In this document: one piece after another, positions 40,700-49,896 of the stretch | How the letters are laid out: each line of letters opens with the position of its first letter | Position numbering within the stretch: the stretch's first letter is position 1 | DNA from: Pseudomonas sp. | GTDB taxonomy: Bacteria; Pseudomonadota; Gammaproteobacteria; Pseudomonadales; Pseudomonadaceae | Direction: 5' to 3' | DNA: 64,000 bases | Assembly: GCF_030698175.1 (NCBI RefSeq) | Contig: NZ_JAUYNT010000042.1 | Location: 1-64,000, forward strand | The notes under the pieces: generated by a model | Database searches by the model: none | Told to the model about the DNA's origin: nothing | What the model saw: the letters and a program-made list of their open reading frames with translations, nothing else | Translations under genes and position numbers: made by a program

Positions 40700-42946
40700 T
40701 CAGAACGCGCGGCGTTCGAGGTTTAAACGCGCCGCTTCTTGCTGGTCAATCGGCTCCACGCGCACGGCGTTTTGCTTGAACGCTGGCTGGCGTGAATGGG
40801 GATCGAGCAGGCCCAAGGTCAGGCGGTTAACGCAGTCGTGAAAGTGGAAAGGCACGAACAACATGTCGCGACCGACCCGCTGGGTCAGCTGCACCATCAC
40901 CACCGCATCGCCGCGCCGGCTGACCAGCCGCACATAGCTCTGGTGCTCGATGCCCAGCGCCTCGGCGGCGTCCGGGTTCATCTCCATATAGGGGGTGGGG
41001 CTGAACTTGTTGCAGTTGCCGATCTTGCCGGTACGGGTACGGGTGTGGAAATGCTCGACCACCCGCCCGGAGTTGAGCCAGAACGGGTACTCAGTGTCTG
41101 GGCATTCGTTGTTGTTGAAGAAGCGCACCGGAATCAGCTTGGCGCGGCCATCGTCGGTCTGGAAATGCCCATCGGTGTACAAGCGGCGCGCACCGATAAA
41201 GTCCTGACGACGCTGCATATCAAAACTCAGCACCGGGCCTATGGCGGCCTCATCTAGCTGCGCCTGGGCCTCACTGTAGGGCCATTGGATACCGCGCGCC
41301 GCCTCGATGCGGTCGTAGCTCATGCCGGAAATATCCAGGGTGCGGCCCTTGCCCTTGGACAACTCGCGCATCTCCTCGAACGCGCCTTCGGCGGTCTCGG
41401 GGAAGTGGATTTTATTCCGCTCGCTGAAGCGCTTGGCCATCTGATTGAAGATCCAGAAGTCCGGTTTGGAGTCGGCAAAGGGCGGCAGCACGTTGCGGGT
41501 CAGGTTGACCCGCCGCTCGGTGTTGGTGTGGCAACCCTCCTTCTCGGCCCACACGGCGGCGGGGAAATACACATGGGCGTACTGGGTGGTTTCTACGTCC
41601 GAATAGACGTCCTGCACCACCAAGAATTCCAGTTTCTCCATGGCCTTGCGAATCCGTGGCTGGTTGGCCATGGAGGTCATGGGATTGGTCGCCACCAGCC
41701 ACATGCCCTTGATCTCGCCGGTCTCGATGGCCGGGAAGATGTCGGTCTGCGCCAGGCCGCGTTTGGCCGGGAAGAAGCTCGGATCTATGCCCCAGAAATC
41801 CGCCACTGTGTTGCGGTCTTTTTCCTTTTCCAGCGCGCGGTAGCCCGGCAGGCCCGAGCAGGAGGACCACTCGCGGGTGCCCATGGCGTTGCACTGGCCG
41901 GTGATCGACAAACTGGTGCCGCCGGGAATACCGATATTGCCGGTGACCAGATTGAGGTTGTTGATATTGACCACGCCATCCGAGCCGTGAGTTGACTGGT
42001 TGATGCCCATGGTCCAGATGCTCATGGCGGTCGGCGCCTTGGCGTAGATGCGCGCCACGGTGCGGATGCGGTCTTCGTCGATGCCGCACACATGCTGGGC
42101 GGTCTTGGGGTTGTAGTCGGCCACCAGGGCGCGCAACTCGTCGATGCCGTTGGTGTGCGCGGCGATGTAGGCGTCGTCTTGCAGGCCTTCATCGAAGATC
42201 ACGTAGAGCATGGCGTTGATCAGCACGCAGTCGGTGCCCGGGGTGATCGGCAGATGGATGTCGGCAAATTGCGCCAGCATGGTCACCCGTGGATCGACCA
42301 CTATCAGCGGGAAGCTGCGTTTCTCCAGCGCCTCTTTCAGGCGCCAGTAGATGATCGGGTGCTGCTCGGGCAGGTTGGAGCCGAACGCCATCAAACAATG
42401 GGTGTGCTCGAAATCGTCGTAGCAACCGGGCGGACCATCCGAGCCGAACGAGCGCTTGTAACCGGACACCGCCGAGGCCATGCACAGGGTGGTATTACCG
42501 TCGTAGTTGTTGGTGCCGATTTGCCCACGCACCAGTTTGCCGAGGGTGTAAAACTCCTCGGTCAGCAGCTGGCCGGTGGAGACCACGGCGAAGGCATCGC
42601 GGCCGTATTTCTCTTGGATTTCCTTGATCTTGGCCGCGGTGGTGTCCAGTGCGCTGTCCCAGCTGGTCGGCTGAAATGGCAGGTGGGCCTTATCGCGCGC
42701 AAGCGGCACCGTGCCGCGCCCCGGTGACTCGAACAGCTCGTGCTCCAGCAGGCCCTTGATGCACAGCTTGCCGCGATTAACGTCGGCGCCGGCATGGCCA
42801 CGGCTGGTGACGATGCGGCCGTCCTCGCCCAACCCCAGCTCGATGGCGCAGCCAGTCGAGCAGTAGTTGCAGGTAGTGTATTTCCACTCTTTAACGGTTT
42901 TCACGGGGATGGCAATCGGCTTACGGTGTGTGCGACCAAAGATCAT
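40700..42946 (-). CDS. Molybdopterin oxidoreductase, NapA/NasA-like catalytic subunit
   Basis: A 748-residue Mo-bisMGD enzyme. An N-terminal [4Fe-4S] motif (Cys26, Cys29, Cys33, Cys62) and the molybdenum-ligand Cys155 in TTLCMASAVSGYKRSF are present; the surrounding CMASAV matches NapA/NasA rather than the serine-ligated DMSO reductase. The C-terminal molybdopterin-binding region (WLNSGRVVEHFHTRTRTGK) is complete. The start MIFGRTHRKPIAIPVKTVKE lacks a twin-arginine signal, so the complex probably faces the cytoplasm. Substrate may be nitrate or another oxyanion. Confidence 0.9.
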   Translation of the reverse strand: MIFGRTHRKPIAIPVKTVKEWKYTTCNYCSTGCAIELGLGEDGRIVTSRGHAGADVNRGKLCIKGLLEHELFESPGRGTVPLARDKAHLPFQPTSWDSALDTTAAKIKEIQEKYGRDAFAVVSTGQLLTEEFYTLGKLVRGQIGTNNYDGNTTLCMASAVSGYKRSFGSDGPPGCYDDFEHTHCLMAFGSNLPEQHPIIYWRLKEALEKRSFPLIVVDPRVTMLAQFADIHLPITPGTDCVLINAMLYVIFDEGLQDDAYIAAHTNGIDELRALVADYNPKTAQHVCGIDEDRIRTVARIYAKAPTAMSIWTMGINQSTHGSDGVVNINNLNLVTGNIGIPGGTSLSITGQCNAMGTREWSSCSGLPGYRALEKEKDRNTVADFWGIDPSFFPAKRGLAQTDIFPAIETGEIKGMWLVATNPMTSMANQPRIRKAMEKLEFLVVQDVYSDVETTQYAHVYFPAAVWAEKEGCHTNTERRVNLTRNVLPPFADSKPDFWIFNQMAKRFSERNKIHFPETAEGAFEEMRELSKGKGRTLDISGMSYDRIEAARGIQWPYSEAQAQLDEAAIGPVLSFDMQRRQDFIGARRLYTDGHFQTDDGRAKLIPVRFFNNNECPDTEYPFWLNSGRVVEHFHTRTRTGKIGNCNKFSPTPYMEMNPDAAEALGIEHQSYVRLVSRRGDAVVMVQLTQRVGRDMLFVPFHFHDCVNRLTLGLLDPHSRQPAFKQNAVRVEPIDQQEAARLNLERRAF

Positions 42947-43392
42947 GGAATGTCCTACTGACCGCTGTCTGGGCAGCGTTGCGAGATTTTGCGCAGGCGG
43001 TCAGTACCGCACCGGACGCAGGGCTGAGTGCTAATCAGCAAAAATCGCGCCGCTTCGCTTAAAGCCGCAGCAACAGCAGCCGGAGCGCCGGCACAGAGCA
43101 GCCGCTGGCGCCTTGACCAGGGACAATTCGCCACCGACAAGCGCCGATTTAAACGACCTAACCGCCAGGTGCAGGCTGTCGATGCAGGGCGCAACGCGCC
43201 AAAACGCAGCACGCACGCCCGCCAATGGTGCAAGTCGCAGCCTAACTGCACGGCCAAAACATCTGCATGTGTTCTGCATGTGCAGGGACTCGCCGGTTTT
43301 CATCCAATCACCCGCACAAGGAGCGCTGTATTGAGCGACTCTTCTATGCTCTATTGTGTACATATCTGCGCGCACGACAGGAGCCCATTAGC
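42947..43392. other. 446-bp intergenic region without a convincing gene
   Basis: This stretch separates the divergent molybdoenzyme operon and the diguanylate cyclase and should hold both promoters. A direct repeat CTGCATGTG lies at about 43263-43282. No recognisable operator, RNA or product was found; the frames present have no ribosome site. Confidence 0.5.
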
Positions 43393-45432
43393 TTGCGTCT
43401 TAATAGTAAGATTGCCCTGATTCTGGTGGTGCCGATGCTGATCTTGATCGGGGCTTTCGCTTGGGCCATCCACTCCCAGGTGCTCGGTCGTTTCGCCGTC
43501 CTGGAGCGGGCGCAACAAGAGCAGAACCATCAGCGCCTGCTCGAAGCGATTAACAACGAACTCGACACCCTCAGCCGCATAGGCATTGACTACAGCGGCT
43601 GGGACGACACCTACCAGTTCATGCAGGACCATAACCCAGACTATATTGCCGCTAATTTAACCCCAGGCACCCTCATCAACCTGCAGATCGACGGCATTCT
43701 GCTGTTTGACCGCCACCAGCAACTGCAGACTCAACTCAACCTCGACAGCACCAGCAACAAGCCCACGCAACCGTCCAGCGAATTGCTGCAGCGCATCGCC
43801 GCCAACCTCGCCAGCCTGCCGGCAGATGCTCGCCAGCAAGGCATTCTCACGGTTCAGGGCCGTGCGCTAGCGTTAGTCAGCAGCCCCATCACCGATAGCA
43901 ACGGCGAACTTCCACCTTTAGGCACACTGGTGATGTTCAGGTACCTCGACCGAGGCGTCATCGACAACTTGGCCAAGCGGACCAAACTGAACCTGCACTT
44001 TAGTCTCCTGCAAGGCCCCGGCAGCGCGACCATCGCCCCCGAGGTACTGGCGGCCCTGGCCCGGCAACCGCTGTGGCTGCAAAGCGACGATCCCGACACG
44101 GCCTCGTCCTACTCCCTGTTTAACGACCTGATCGGCACGCCAGCCCTGCTGATACAAGTGAGCATGCCGCGCGACATCTATCACGAAGGCCTAGCCACTG
44201 CCAGACAGTTGCTGAGCTTTACCTTTGTGGCCTTGCTGGCATTCGTCAGCGCCACCTTCCTGGCCATTCACCGCACCGCCCTCAAACGTCTGACGCGTCT
44301 GAGCCGGGGCCTGGCCACCATCGGCAACAATAGCGCCAGCCATAAACGTCTGGAGACCCAGGGTAATGACGAAATCAGCCAGGTCGCCCGCGCGGTCAAC
44401 GTCATGCTCGACGACCTGGATCTGGCCTTCGAGCAGCGTCGTAGCGCCAGTGAACGCCAGCGCGAACTCAATGCCCTGCTGGTACGCATCGCCACCGACG
44501 ACTCGGTGTTGCATGGTGATACCACAGCGCTATTCGCCATCATGGCCGGCTCCCTGACCACCGGCGCCTCATTGGATGCCTGGAGCCTGTGGCTTGCGGC
44601 CCACGACGGGCAGAGCTTCGATTGCTTGCGCGCCTCAGCCGACGCCGCCATTGGCATGACCAGCGAGCAGCTCAGTAACGCCCTGACACAACGCGAAAGC
44701 GGCCTGCCGAACCTGCTGCAATGCCAATTTGCCAGCCCGCAGCACCATGGTCTGATCCTGCCCTTTCACGTCGATTCACACCTGGCCGCCCTGTGCGTCG
44801 AAGCCCATGACCCGCAAGCCCTGTGCGAACCGGACGAGCGCGATTTTCTGCTGGCCGCGACCCGCTTGATCGAACGCGCGCTGTGCACCCACTTTCAGAA
44901 CCTGCGCGAGCAGGATCTGCGGCAACGGGCGGAAATCGACGGTTTAACCGGCCTGGCCAATCGCTCGATGTTTGAAATCGCCCTGATGCAACACCTCGCT
45001 CAAGTGCGTGGCGACGCCGGCATGGTCGGCTTGCTGTTTATCGACCTGGATCACTTCAAGGCAGTCAACGACACCCACGGCCACGCCGCCGGCGACTGGC
45101 TGCTGTGCCAGGTGGCCGAGCGGCTGCGGGCCCAGGTGCGCGCCGATGATCTGGTGGCACGCCTGGGCGGTGACGAGTTCACCATAATCCTCAGCAACCT
45201 GCACAGCGGCGCCGATGCCGAGCGGATTGCCGAGAAGATTCTGCAGGCGCTGAGCCACCCTTTTCTGTACCAGGAGACGCCCTTACGCACCGGCGCCAGC
45301 ATTGGTCTGGCCTGGGCACCGGAGCATGGCAGTAGCGTCGCCGAACTGGTCAAAGCCGCCGACCTGGCCATGTACAAGGCCAAGCAACACGGCCGCGGCA
45401 ACTGGACGCAAGCGCAAAGCGGTAGCGCCTAA
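43393..45432 (+). CDS. CHASE4-type diguanylate cyclase (CHASE4-HAMP-GAF-GGDEF)
   Basis: A 679-residue inner-membrane protein. TTG 43393, with AGGAG nine bases upstream, gives MRLNSKIALILVVPMLILIG as the first membrane helix; the open frame to 43267 lacks a ribosome site. The periplasmic part (about 40-260) opens as CHASE4 (RIGIDYSGWDDTYQFM). After a second helix (about 265-290) there is HAMP, a GAF-like linker and a C-terminal GGDEF (about 510-675) with the intact RLGGDEFTIIL site. Produces cyclic di-GMP in response to an unknown periplasmic signal. Confidence 0.93.
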   Translation: MRLNSKIALILVVPMLILIGAFAWAIHSQVLGRFAVLERAQQEQNHQRLLEAINNELDTLSRIGIDYSGWDDTYQFMQDHNPDYIAANLTPGTLINLQIDGILLFDRHQQLQTQLNLDSTSNKPTQPSSELLQRIAANLASLPADARQQGILTVQGRALALVSSPITDSNGELPPLGTLVMFRYLDRGVIDNLAKRTKLNLHFSLLQGPGSATIAPEVLAALARQPLWLQSDDPDTASSYSLFNDLIGTPALLIQVSMPRDIYHEGLATARQLLSFTFVALLAFVSATFLAIHRTALKRLTRLSRGLATIGNNSASHKRLETQGNDEISQVARAVNVMLDDLDLAFEQRRSASERQRELNALLVRIATDDSVLHGDTTALFAIMAGSLTTGASLDAWSLWLAAHDGQSFDCLRASADAAIGMTSEQLSNALTQRESGLPNLLQCQFASPQHHGLILPFHVDSHLAALCVEAHDPQALCEPDERDFLLAATRLIERALCTHFQNLREQDLRQRAEIDGLTGLANRSMFEIALMQHLAQVRGDAGMVGLLFIDLDHFKAVNDTHGHAAGDWLLCQVAERLRAQVRADDLVARLGGDEFTIILSNLHSGADAERIAEKILQALSHPFLYQETPLRTGASIGLAWAPEHGSSVAELVKAADLAMYKAKQHGRGNWTQAQSGSA

Positions 45433-45486
45433 GTCCGGCTGCTAGCAACGCAGCATGGCCGAGCGCAGTAGTTTTTCAACGGCCTG

Positions 45487-47151
45487 TTAGAACGCCTTGT
45501 CGCGATACACCTCTTCGCCACCCAGCAGAGTCCAGAGCACCTTGGCTTTGCCGATTTGTTGGGTCGGCAAATCGAAGATGTTCTGATCCAGCACCACCAG
45601 ATCGGCCTGTTTACCGACTTCCAGCGAGCCGGTGCTCTGCTCTTGGCGCAGGGTGTAGGCGGCATCCAGGGTGTAGGCCTTAACTGCGGCGGCCAGGTTC
45701 GGCAGGCTGCGCTCGCCCAGGCTCAGGGCGTTTTGCATGATGCCCAGGGGCGACAGCGGGTTTACGTCCCAGTCGGAACTCAAGGTCACGCGGGCGCCGG
45801 AGTCATACAGCTCACGCATGGGCAGCATCCCGTGAGCGCGAGCACCGATTGCCGGTTCGACCTCCTTGAGCGCCGCCGCCGTGAAGTACGGGCTCGGCTG
45901 GAAATCGGCGATCACATTCAGCTGCTTAAAGCGCGGGATATCGACGTCATCCACCAATTCAACGTGGGTGATGCGGTGACGGCCCTGGCCGTCGGTGGCG
46001 TCGATGGCGTCCAGGGCATCGCTAACGGCCTGGTCGCCGATGGCATGGATATGCATATCAAAACCGGCCTTGGCCAGTTCGCGGCTGTAGCGCTCGAGAC
46101 GCTCGGGGCTGAAGTAGTACAGGCCTTTCGGCTCAACCCCTGGCAGACTTTGCGCATAAGGCTTTTGCAGCCGTGCGGTGGTGTTGTGGATGATGCCGTC
46201 GACATAGAACTTGATCTGGGTGACGCGCAGCAGGCTGTCATTATTGCCTTCGTCGTACATGGCCTTGAGATCGACCAACTGCTCGTCGTCATCCAGGGTC
46301 GGGTAGGCCCACAGGCCCAACGCGGTACGCGCCTTCAGCTCGTCGTTTTTCGCGGCTTTCTGCCAGGCCTGCATATGCCCGCGACGCCAGAACACCCGGG
46401 CATCGGCCACCGAGGTGATGCCGTTTTGCGCCAGCTCGTCCTGGCCAGCCAATACGGCCTGGTAATACACCTCGTCGAGCGCCTTGGACGGCGGCAAGGC
46501 TTTATCCAACGCCAGGTCACCGGCGTTGTCCAGCAGCAGGCCGGTGGCCTCGCCCGCCTTGTCGCGCAGGATCACACCACCGACCGGATCGGGGGTATCG
46601 GCATCGATGCCAGCCAGCGTCAGGGCTTTGGAGTTGAGCCAATAGGAGTGCGAAGTCTCCTCCATGATCGCCACCGGACGGTCGCTGATGACGCTGTCGA
46701 GCAGTTCACGCGGGGTTTGCTTCTCGCCCAGCAGGCTATGCAGGGAGAAACCCCAGCCCTGCAGCCAGTCGCCATCATCTTTGTCATTGCAGGCCTTGAT
46801 CTCTTGCAGCCACTGCGGCACGTCATCGGCCGCCTCGACTTTGCAATCGCCCTGGGCCTCGGATGAGGCGTCCAGCACGTGGGCGTGGGTATCCTGAAAA
46901 CCGGGTAATGCCAGGCGGCCTTCGAGGTCGACCTTCTCGGTTTCATCATCAACGTACTCGGCCACGTCCTCGTCATCACCGATGGCGACAATGCTGCCGT
47001 CCTCGTCGATAACCATGGCGCTGGCCCACGGCTGCGCGGCATTCACCGTGTAGATTTTGCCGTTATGCAGCAGCCTAGTACCTGGCTCGGCGGCCAATAC
47101 AGCGGCGCTGGCCAACAGCAATAGAGCGCTAATCGACAAGCGCAGGCGCAT
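45487..47151 (-). CDS. Exported amidohydrolase (YtcJ-like metal-dependent hydrolase)
   Basis: ATG 47151 (AGGAG seven bases upstream) gives 554 residues with a Sec signal (MRLRLSISALLLLASAAVLA). The metal-binding GFQDTHAHV near residue 100 and further His/Asp positions (HIHAIGD near 375, HITHVELVDD near 398) match the amidohydrolase superfamily. Closest by layout to YtcJ-type proteins of unknown substrate. It lies last in a row with the agmatine deiminase and polyamine-binding protein genes and may act on an N-acylated or carbamoylated amine outside the cytoplasm. Start at 47157 is less well spaced. Confidence 0.85.
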   Translation of the reverse strand: MRLRLSISALLLLASAAVLAAEPGTRLLHNGKIYTVNAAQPWASAMVIDEDGSIVAIGDDEDVAEYVDDETEKVDLEGRLALPGFQDTHAHVLDASSEAQGDCKVEAADDVPQWLQEIKACNDKDDGDWLQGWGFSLHSLLGEKQTPRELLDSVISDRPVAIMEETSHSYWLNSKALTLAGIDADTPDPVGGVILRDKAGEATGLLLDNAGDLALDKALPPSKALDEVYYQAVLAGQDELAQNGITSVADARVFWRRGHMQAWQKAAKNDELKARTALGLWAYPTLDDDEQLVDLKAMYDEGNNDSLLRVTQIKFYVDGIIHNTTARLQKPYAQSLPGVEPKGLYYFSPERLERYSRELAKAGFDMHIHAIGDQAVSDALDAIDATDGQGRHRITHVELVDDVDIPRFKQLNVIADFQPSPYFTAAALKEVEPAIGARAHGMLPMRELYDSGARVTLSSDWDVNPLSPLGIMQNALSLGERSLPNLAAAVKAYTLDAAYTLRQEQSTGSLEVGKQADLVVLDQNIFDLPTQQIGKAKVLWTLLGGEEVYRDKAF

Positions 47152-47210
47152 AAACATTCTCCTAAAAAATGCAGGCCGGGCCGCATGGCCAGGCCTTTTC
47201 CAGTTAAGCA

Positions 47211-48335
47211 TCAAACCGCCGGCATGTTCTTGGTCACGCAGTGGATACCGCCACCGCCGGCGGCGATCGGGTCGATATTCACCTGTACCACCACGCGGCC
47301 CGGATACAGCTTGGTCAGCAGATCCTTGGCAAACTTGTCGGCGGCGGCGTCGCCAAACTGCGGCACTAATACCGCGCCATTGATCGGCAGGTAGTTGATG
47401 TAACCAAGAGCAAAGTCCGGGTTGTTCTTGGTGTAGACGTTGCTGCGCACTTTCAGCGGTGGCGGCAGGGTGAACACCTGCAGCTTGTTGCCATCGGCAT
47501 CGGTGGCGGCCTTGAGAATTTCCAGATGCTTGCGGGTTACCGCGTAGTCATAGGACTTGGGGTCGTTGTCGAGGTTGGCGATCACCACACCTTTAGAGGC
47601 GAAGCGCGCGTAAAAGTCGACGTGGGCGTCGGTGATGTCCTTGCCCTTGATACCCGGTAACCAGATGATCTTGCGCAGCCCCAGATTGGCCTTTAGTTCG
47701 GCCTCTATCTGGTCACGGCTCATGCCCGGATTGCGGTTGTCGTTGACCCAGCAGCTCTCGGTCATGATCGCCGTGCCGAAACCATCGATCTCGATGCCAC
47801 CGCCCTCACCCGTCAGCTGACTGCTGATATAGGTGGCATTGGTCTGGTAGCTCAGCTCATCGGCCACTTTAGTGTCATTGGCGTGGGCCTGTTTATTGCC
47901 CCAACCGCTGAAGTTGAAGTCCACCAGGCCACGGCCGCCCTGATCATCGACCACGAAGCAGCCGCCGTAGTCACGTGCCCAGATATCGTCCAGCGCCACT
48001 GTGATGAACTTGATATTGCTGGTGCCACACTTGCTCTTGGCCAGCGATAGCTGGTTGGCGCGGCACAGCACCGTGACCGGCTGGTACTTGGCGATGGTTT
48101 TGGCCAGCAGCGCTACGCAGTTATTCACCGGCGTGGCCCAGTCCGCCCAGACCGATGACGAGGCGCCAAAGGACAGGAAGATCCGCTCCTGCAGTTCGTT
48201 CTCATCCGGCATGTACCAGCTGCCGGCGATGGCCGCCTGCAACTTGGGGGCATTCAGACCCAGGCCCATGGAGGCCACGGCACCAAGACCGGCGACGGCG
48301 GACAGCTGTTTAATAAAGCCACGACGTGTAGACAT
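47211..48335 (-). CDS. Agmatine deiminase-family protein with twin-arginine signal
   Basis: A 374-residue peptidylarginine/agmatine deiminase family enzyme. The catalytic Cys366 in GGGGIHCVTKNMP and the ALDDIWARDYG and GEGGGIEIDG blocks are intact. Unlike cytoplasmic AguA it begins MSTRRGFIKQLSAVAGLGAV, a clear Tat signal (S-x-RR-x-F-I-K), followed by the export-type hydrophobic core and LQAA cleavage. So the enzyme is predicted periplasmic. It may convert agmatine to N-carbamoylputrescine. Cluster context (polyamine-binding protein, aguB remnant) supports this. Confidence 0.88.
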   Translation of the reverse strand: MSTRRGFIKQLSAVAGLGAVASMGLGLNAPKLQAAIAGSWYMPDENELQERIFLSFGASSSVWADWATPVNNCVALLAKTIAKYQPVTVLCRANQLSLAKSKCGTSNIKFITVALDDIWARDYGGCFVVDDQGGRGLVDFNFSGWGNKQAHANDTKVADELSYQTNATYISSQLTGEGGGIEIDGFGTAIMTESCWVNDNRNPGMSRDQIEAELKANLGLRKIIWLPGIKGKDITDAHVDFYARFASKGVVIANLDNDPKSYDYAVTRKHLEILKAATDADGNKLQVFTLPPPLKVRSNVYTKNNPDFALGYINYLPINGAVLVPQFGDAAADKFAKDLLTKLYPGRVVVQVNIDPIAAGGGGIHCVTKNMPAV

Positions 48336-48497
48336 GCGTTTATCTCACTTGTTTTTTATAGTTGCATTGCCTTAGAGCGCCGAACCTTCGGCGCCCCGCC
48401 CCGCCGTCACTGGCGTACTGCTCCTTCTGTTAGCGCAGCAATTGCTGGGCTAAATCCGCACCGCGAGTCGGCCGCCATGACTGCGGCCGATTTGTCA

Positions 48498-49604
48498 TCA
48501 CTGGGCGGCGGTCTTGAACTTGGTCCAGGTACGCATGCGTGCGCGCATGGTTTTTTGTGGGATGTCGACCCCAGGAATCAGCCGCTCGTAGGTCGCGTCG
48601 GCCACGTAGATATCCGGGTTGCCAGTCATCAACGGGTCGACGCTGGCGCGGGCCTTGGCGTTGGAAGTCGGGTAACCGGTGAAGTTACTGATGGCGGCCA
48701 TGTTCTCTGGACGCATCACGAAGTTGATAAAGGCGTAGGCGTACTCGGGGTGCTTGGCGTCCAGCGGAATCGCCATGGTGTCCATCCACACGGTGCTGCC
48801 TTCTTTGGGGATGCGGTAGCCGAAGTTGACTTTCTTCCCGGCAGACTCGGCGGCGCGTTGCGACTGGGTCATGTCGCCGCTGTAACCGAGCGAGAGGCAC
48901 AGGTCGCCATTGACCAATTCGGTGGTCGGTTGCGACTGAAACTTGCGCACAAAGGGCCGCAACTTCATCAGGGTTTCTTCGGCGGCCTTCAAGTCCTCGG
49001 GCTCGCCACTGCGCGGTGGCCGACCGAGGTAATTGAGCACCACGGCCAGGACTTCATCCGGCGAGTCGATCAGCGAAATACCGCAATCTTTAAACTTGGC
49101 GGCCAGCTCGGGCTTGAACAGCATGTCCAGGCTGTGCACCGGCGCATCGGCCATGCGCTGGTTGATCATCTCGACGTTGTAGGTCAGGCCGATGGTGCCC
49201 CAGGTATACGGCACCGTGGCCTTGCTGGCGTTGACGTAGTTGCCGTGCAGTTTCTGCAAGCCTGGCTCGATATCGACCAACAGCGGCAGCTTGGTTTTAT
49301 CCAGCGTTTGCAAGGCGCCGGCACGCATCAAACGCTCACTGACGGTGTCGCCGGGGAAGATCAGGTCGTAACCGCTGTGACCCGACAGCAACTTGGCCTC
49401 CAGGGTCTCGCTGCTGTCCATCACGTCGTAGGTCACCTTGATGCCAGTTTCGGCGCTGAACTTGGCGATGGTGTCTTCGGCAAAATAATCGGCCCAGTTG
49501 TACAGATGCAGGGTTTTCTCTGCCTCAGCGGCCTGCGCCGCCGGCATGGCCGCGCTGATGGCCAGGCTCAACGAACAGAGCAACAACGTGTGGGTAGCGT
49601 GCAT
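48498..49604 (-). CDS. Polyamine ABC transporter periplasmic binding protein (PotF/SpuD-type)
   Basis: A 368-residue protein with a signal peptide (MHATHTLLLCSLSLAISAAM start). The mature part opens KTLHLYNWADYFAEDTIAKF, diagnostic of putrescine/spermidine-binding proteins, and contains the VPYTWGTIGLTYNVEM and GYSGDMTQSQRAAESAGKK blocks. It presents polyamines to an ABC permease, but no permease or ATPase genes lie beside it. Starts three bases after the aguB-like remnant. A GC-rich dyad (TCGGCCGC / GCGGCCGA, about 48464-48487) follows its stop. Confidence 0.93.
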   Translation of the reverse strand: MHATHTLLLCSLSLAISAAMPAAQAAEAEKTLHLYNWADYFAEDTIAKFSAETGIKVTYDVMDSSETLEAKLLSGHSGYDLIFPGDTVSERLMRAGALQTLDKTKLPLLVDIEPGLQKLHGNYVNASKATVPYTWGTIGLTYNVEMINQRMADAPVHSLDMLFKPELAAKFKDCGISLIDSPDEVLAVVLNYLGRPPRSGEPEDLKAAEETLMKLRPFVRKFQSQPTTELVNGDLCLSLGYSGDMTQSQRAAESAGKKVNFGYRIPKEGSTVWMDTMAIPLDAKHPEYAYAFINFVMRPENMAAISNFTGYPTSNAKARASVDPLMTGNPDIYVADATYERLIPGVDIPQKTMRARMRTWTKFKTAAQ

Positions 49605-49606
49605 GG

Positions 49607-49740
49607 TCAGATTCCTTGGGTGTTCCAGCGGGCGTTAATGGTTTTACCGTCCAGCGTTAGCAATGGGCCGCACATCTGCGGCCGACGGTCGCGGTAGATG
49701 CCCCAGCTCAGGCGCTCGTCGCGCATGGCCGCCGTGCGTG
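49607..49740 (-). pseudogene. aguB: C-terminal remnant of an N-carbamoylputrescine amidase (aguB-like)
   Basis: The minus frame ending at TGA 49607-49609 reads ARTAAMRDERLSWGIYRDRR then PQMCGPLLTLDGKT. This matches the end of N-carbamoylputrescine amidases, which have the form W-G-(V/I)-F/Y-R-D-R-R-P-(D/E)-LY-x-x-LLT-(M/L)-DG. The LY pair is changed to MC, and everything upstream (over 240 residues) is missing; a stop is met at about 49781. An internal ATG (49726) could give a 39-aa product, but a working enzyme is not possible. Confidence 0.8.
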
Positions 49741-49896
49741 CCGCGCCAGTTGCTGCTGCATGACAAATGCCTTTCAGTTAAGTCATTGTGTTCACTGAAA
49801 ACCGCCAGAGCGGCTACGACATCCATGCTAAGCCTGTAAAAATGGCGCAACAAACGATAGATTTAGCCGACAAATGATTAGCGAGGCTTATCAGAC

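Noticed and set aside
43031..43375. 114-codon minus-strand frame between the molybdoenzyme and cyclase genes
   Set aside because: Cys-rich, no motif and no ribosome site; probably chance.
45556..46866. 436-codon plus-strand frame opposite the exported amidohydrolase
   Set aside because: Antisense shadow; no family features.
48460..48491. Strong dyad (TCGGCCGC / GCGGCCGA) after the polyamine-binding protein gene as terminator
   Set aside because: No T-run on either strand; could be an RNA-stability stem but a terminator call is not supported.
48477..49697. 406-codon plus-strand frame opposite the polyamine-binding protein gene
   Set aside because: Antisense shadow with no domain.
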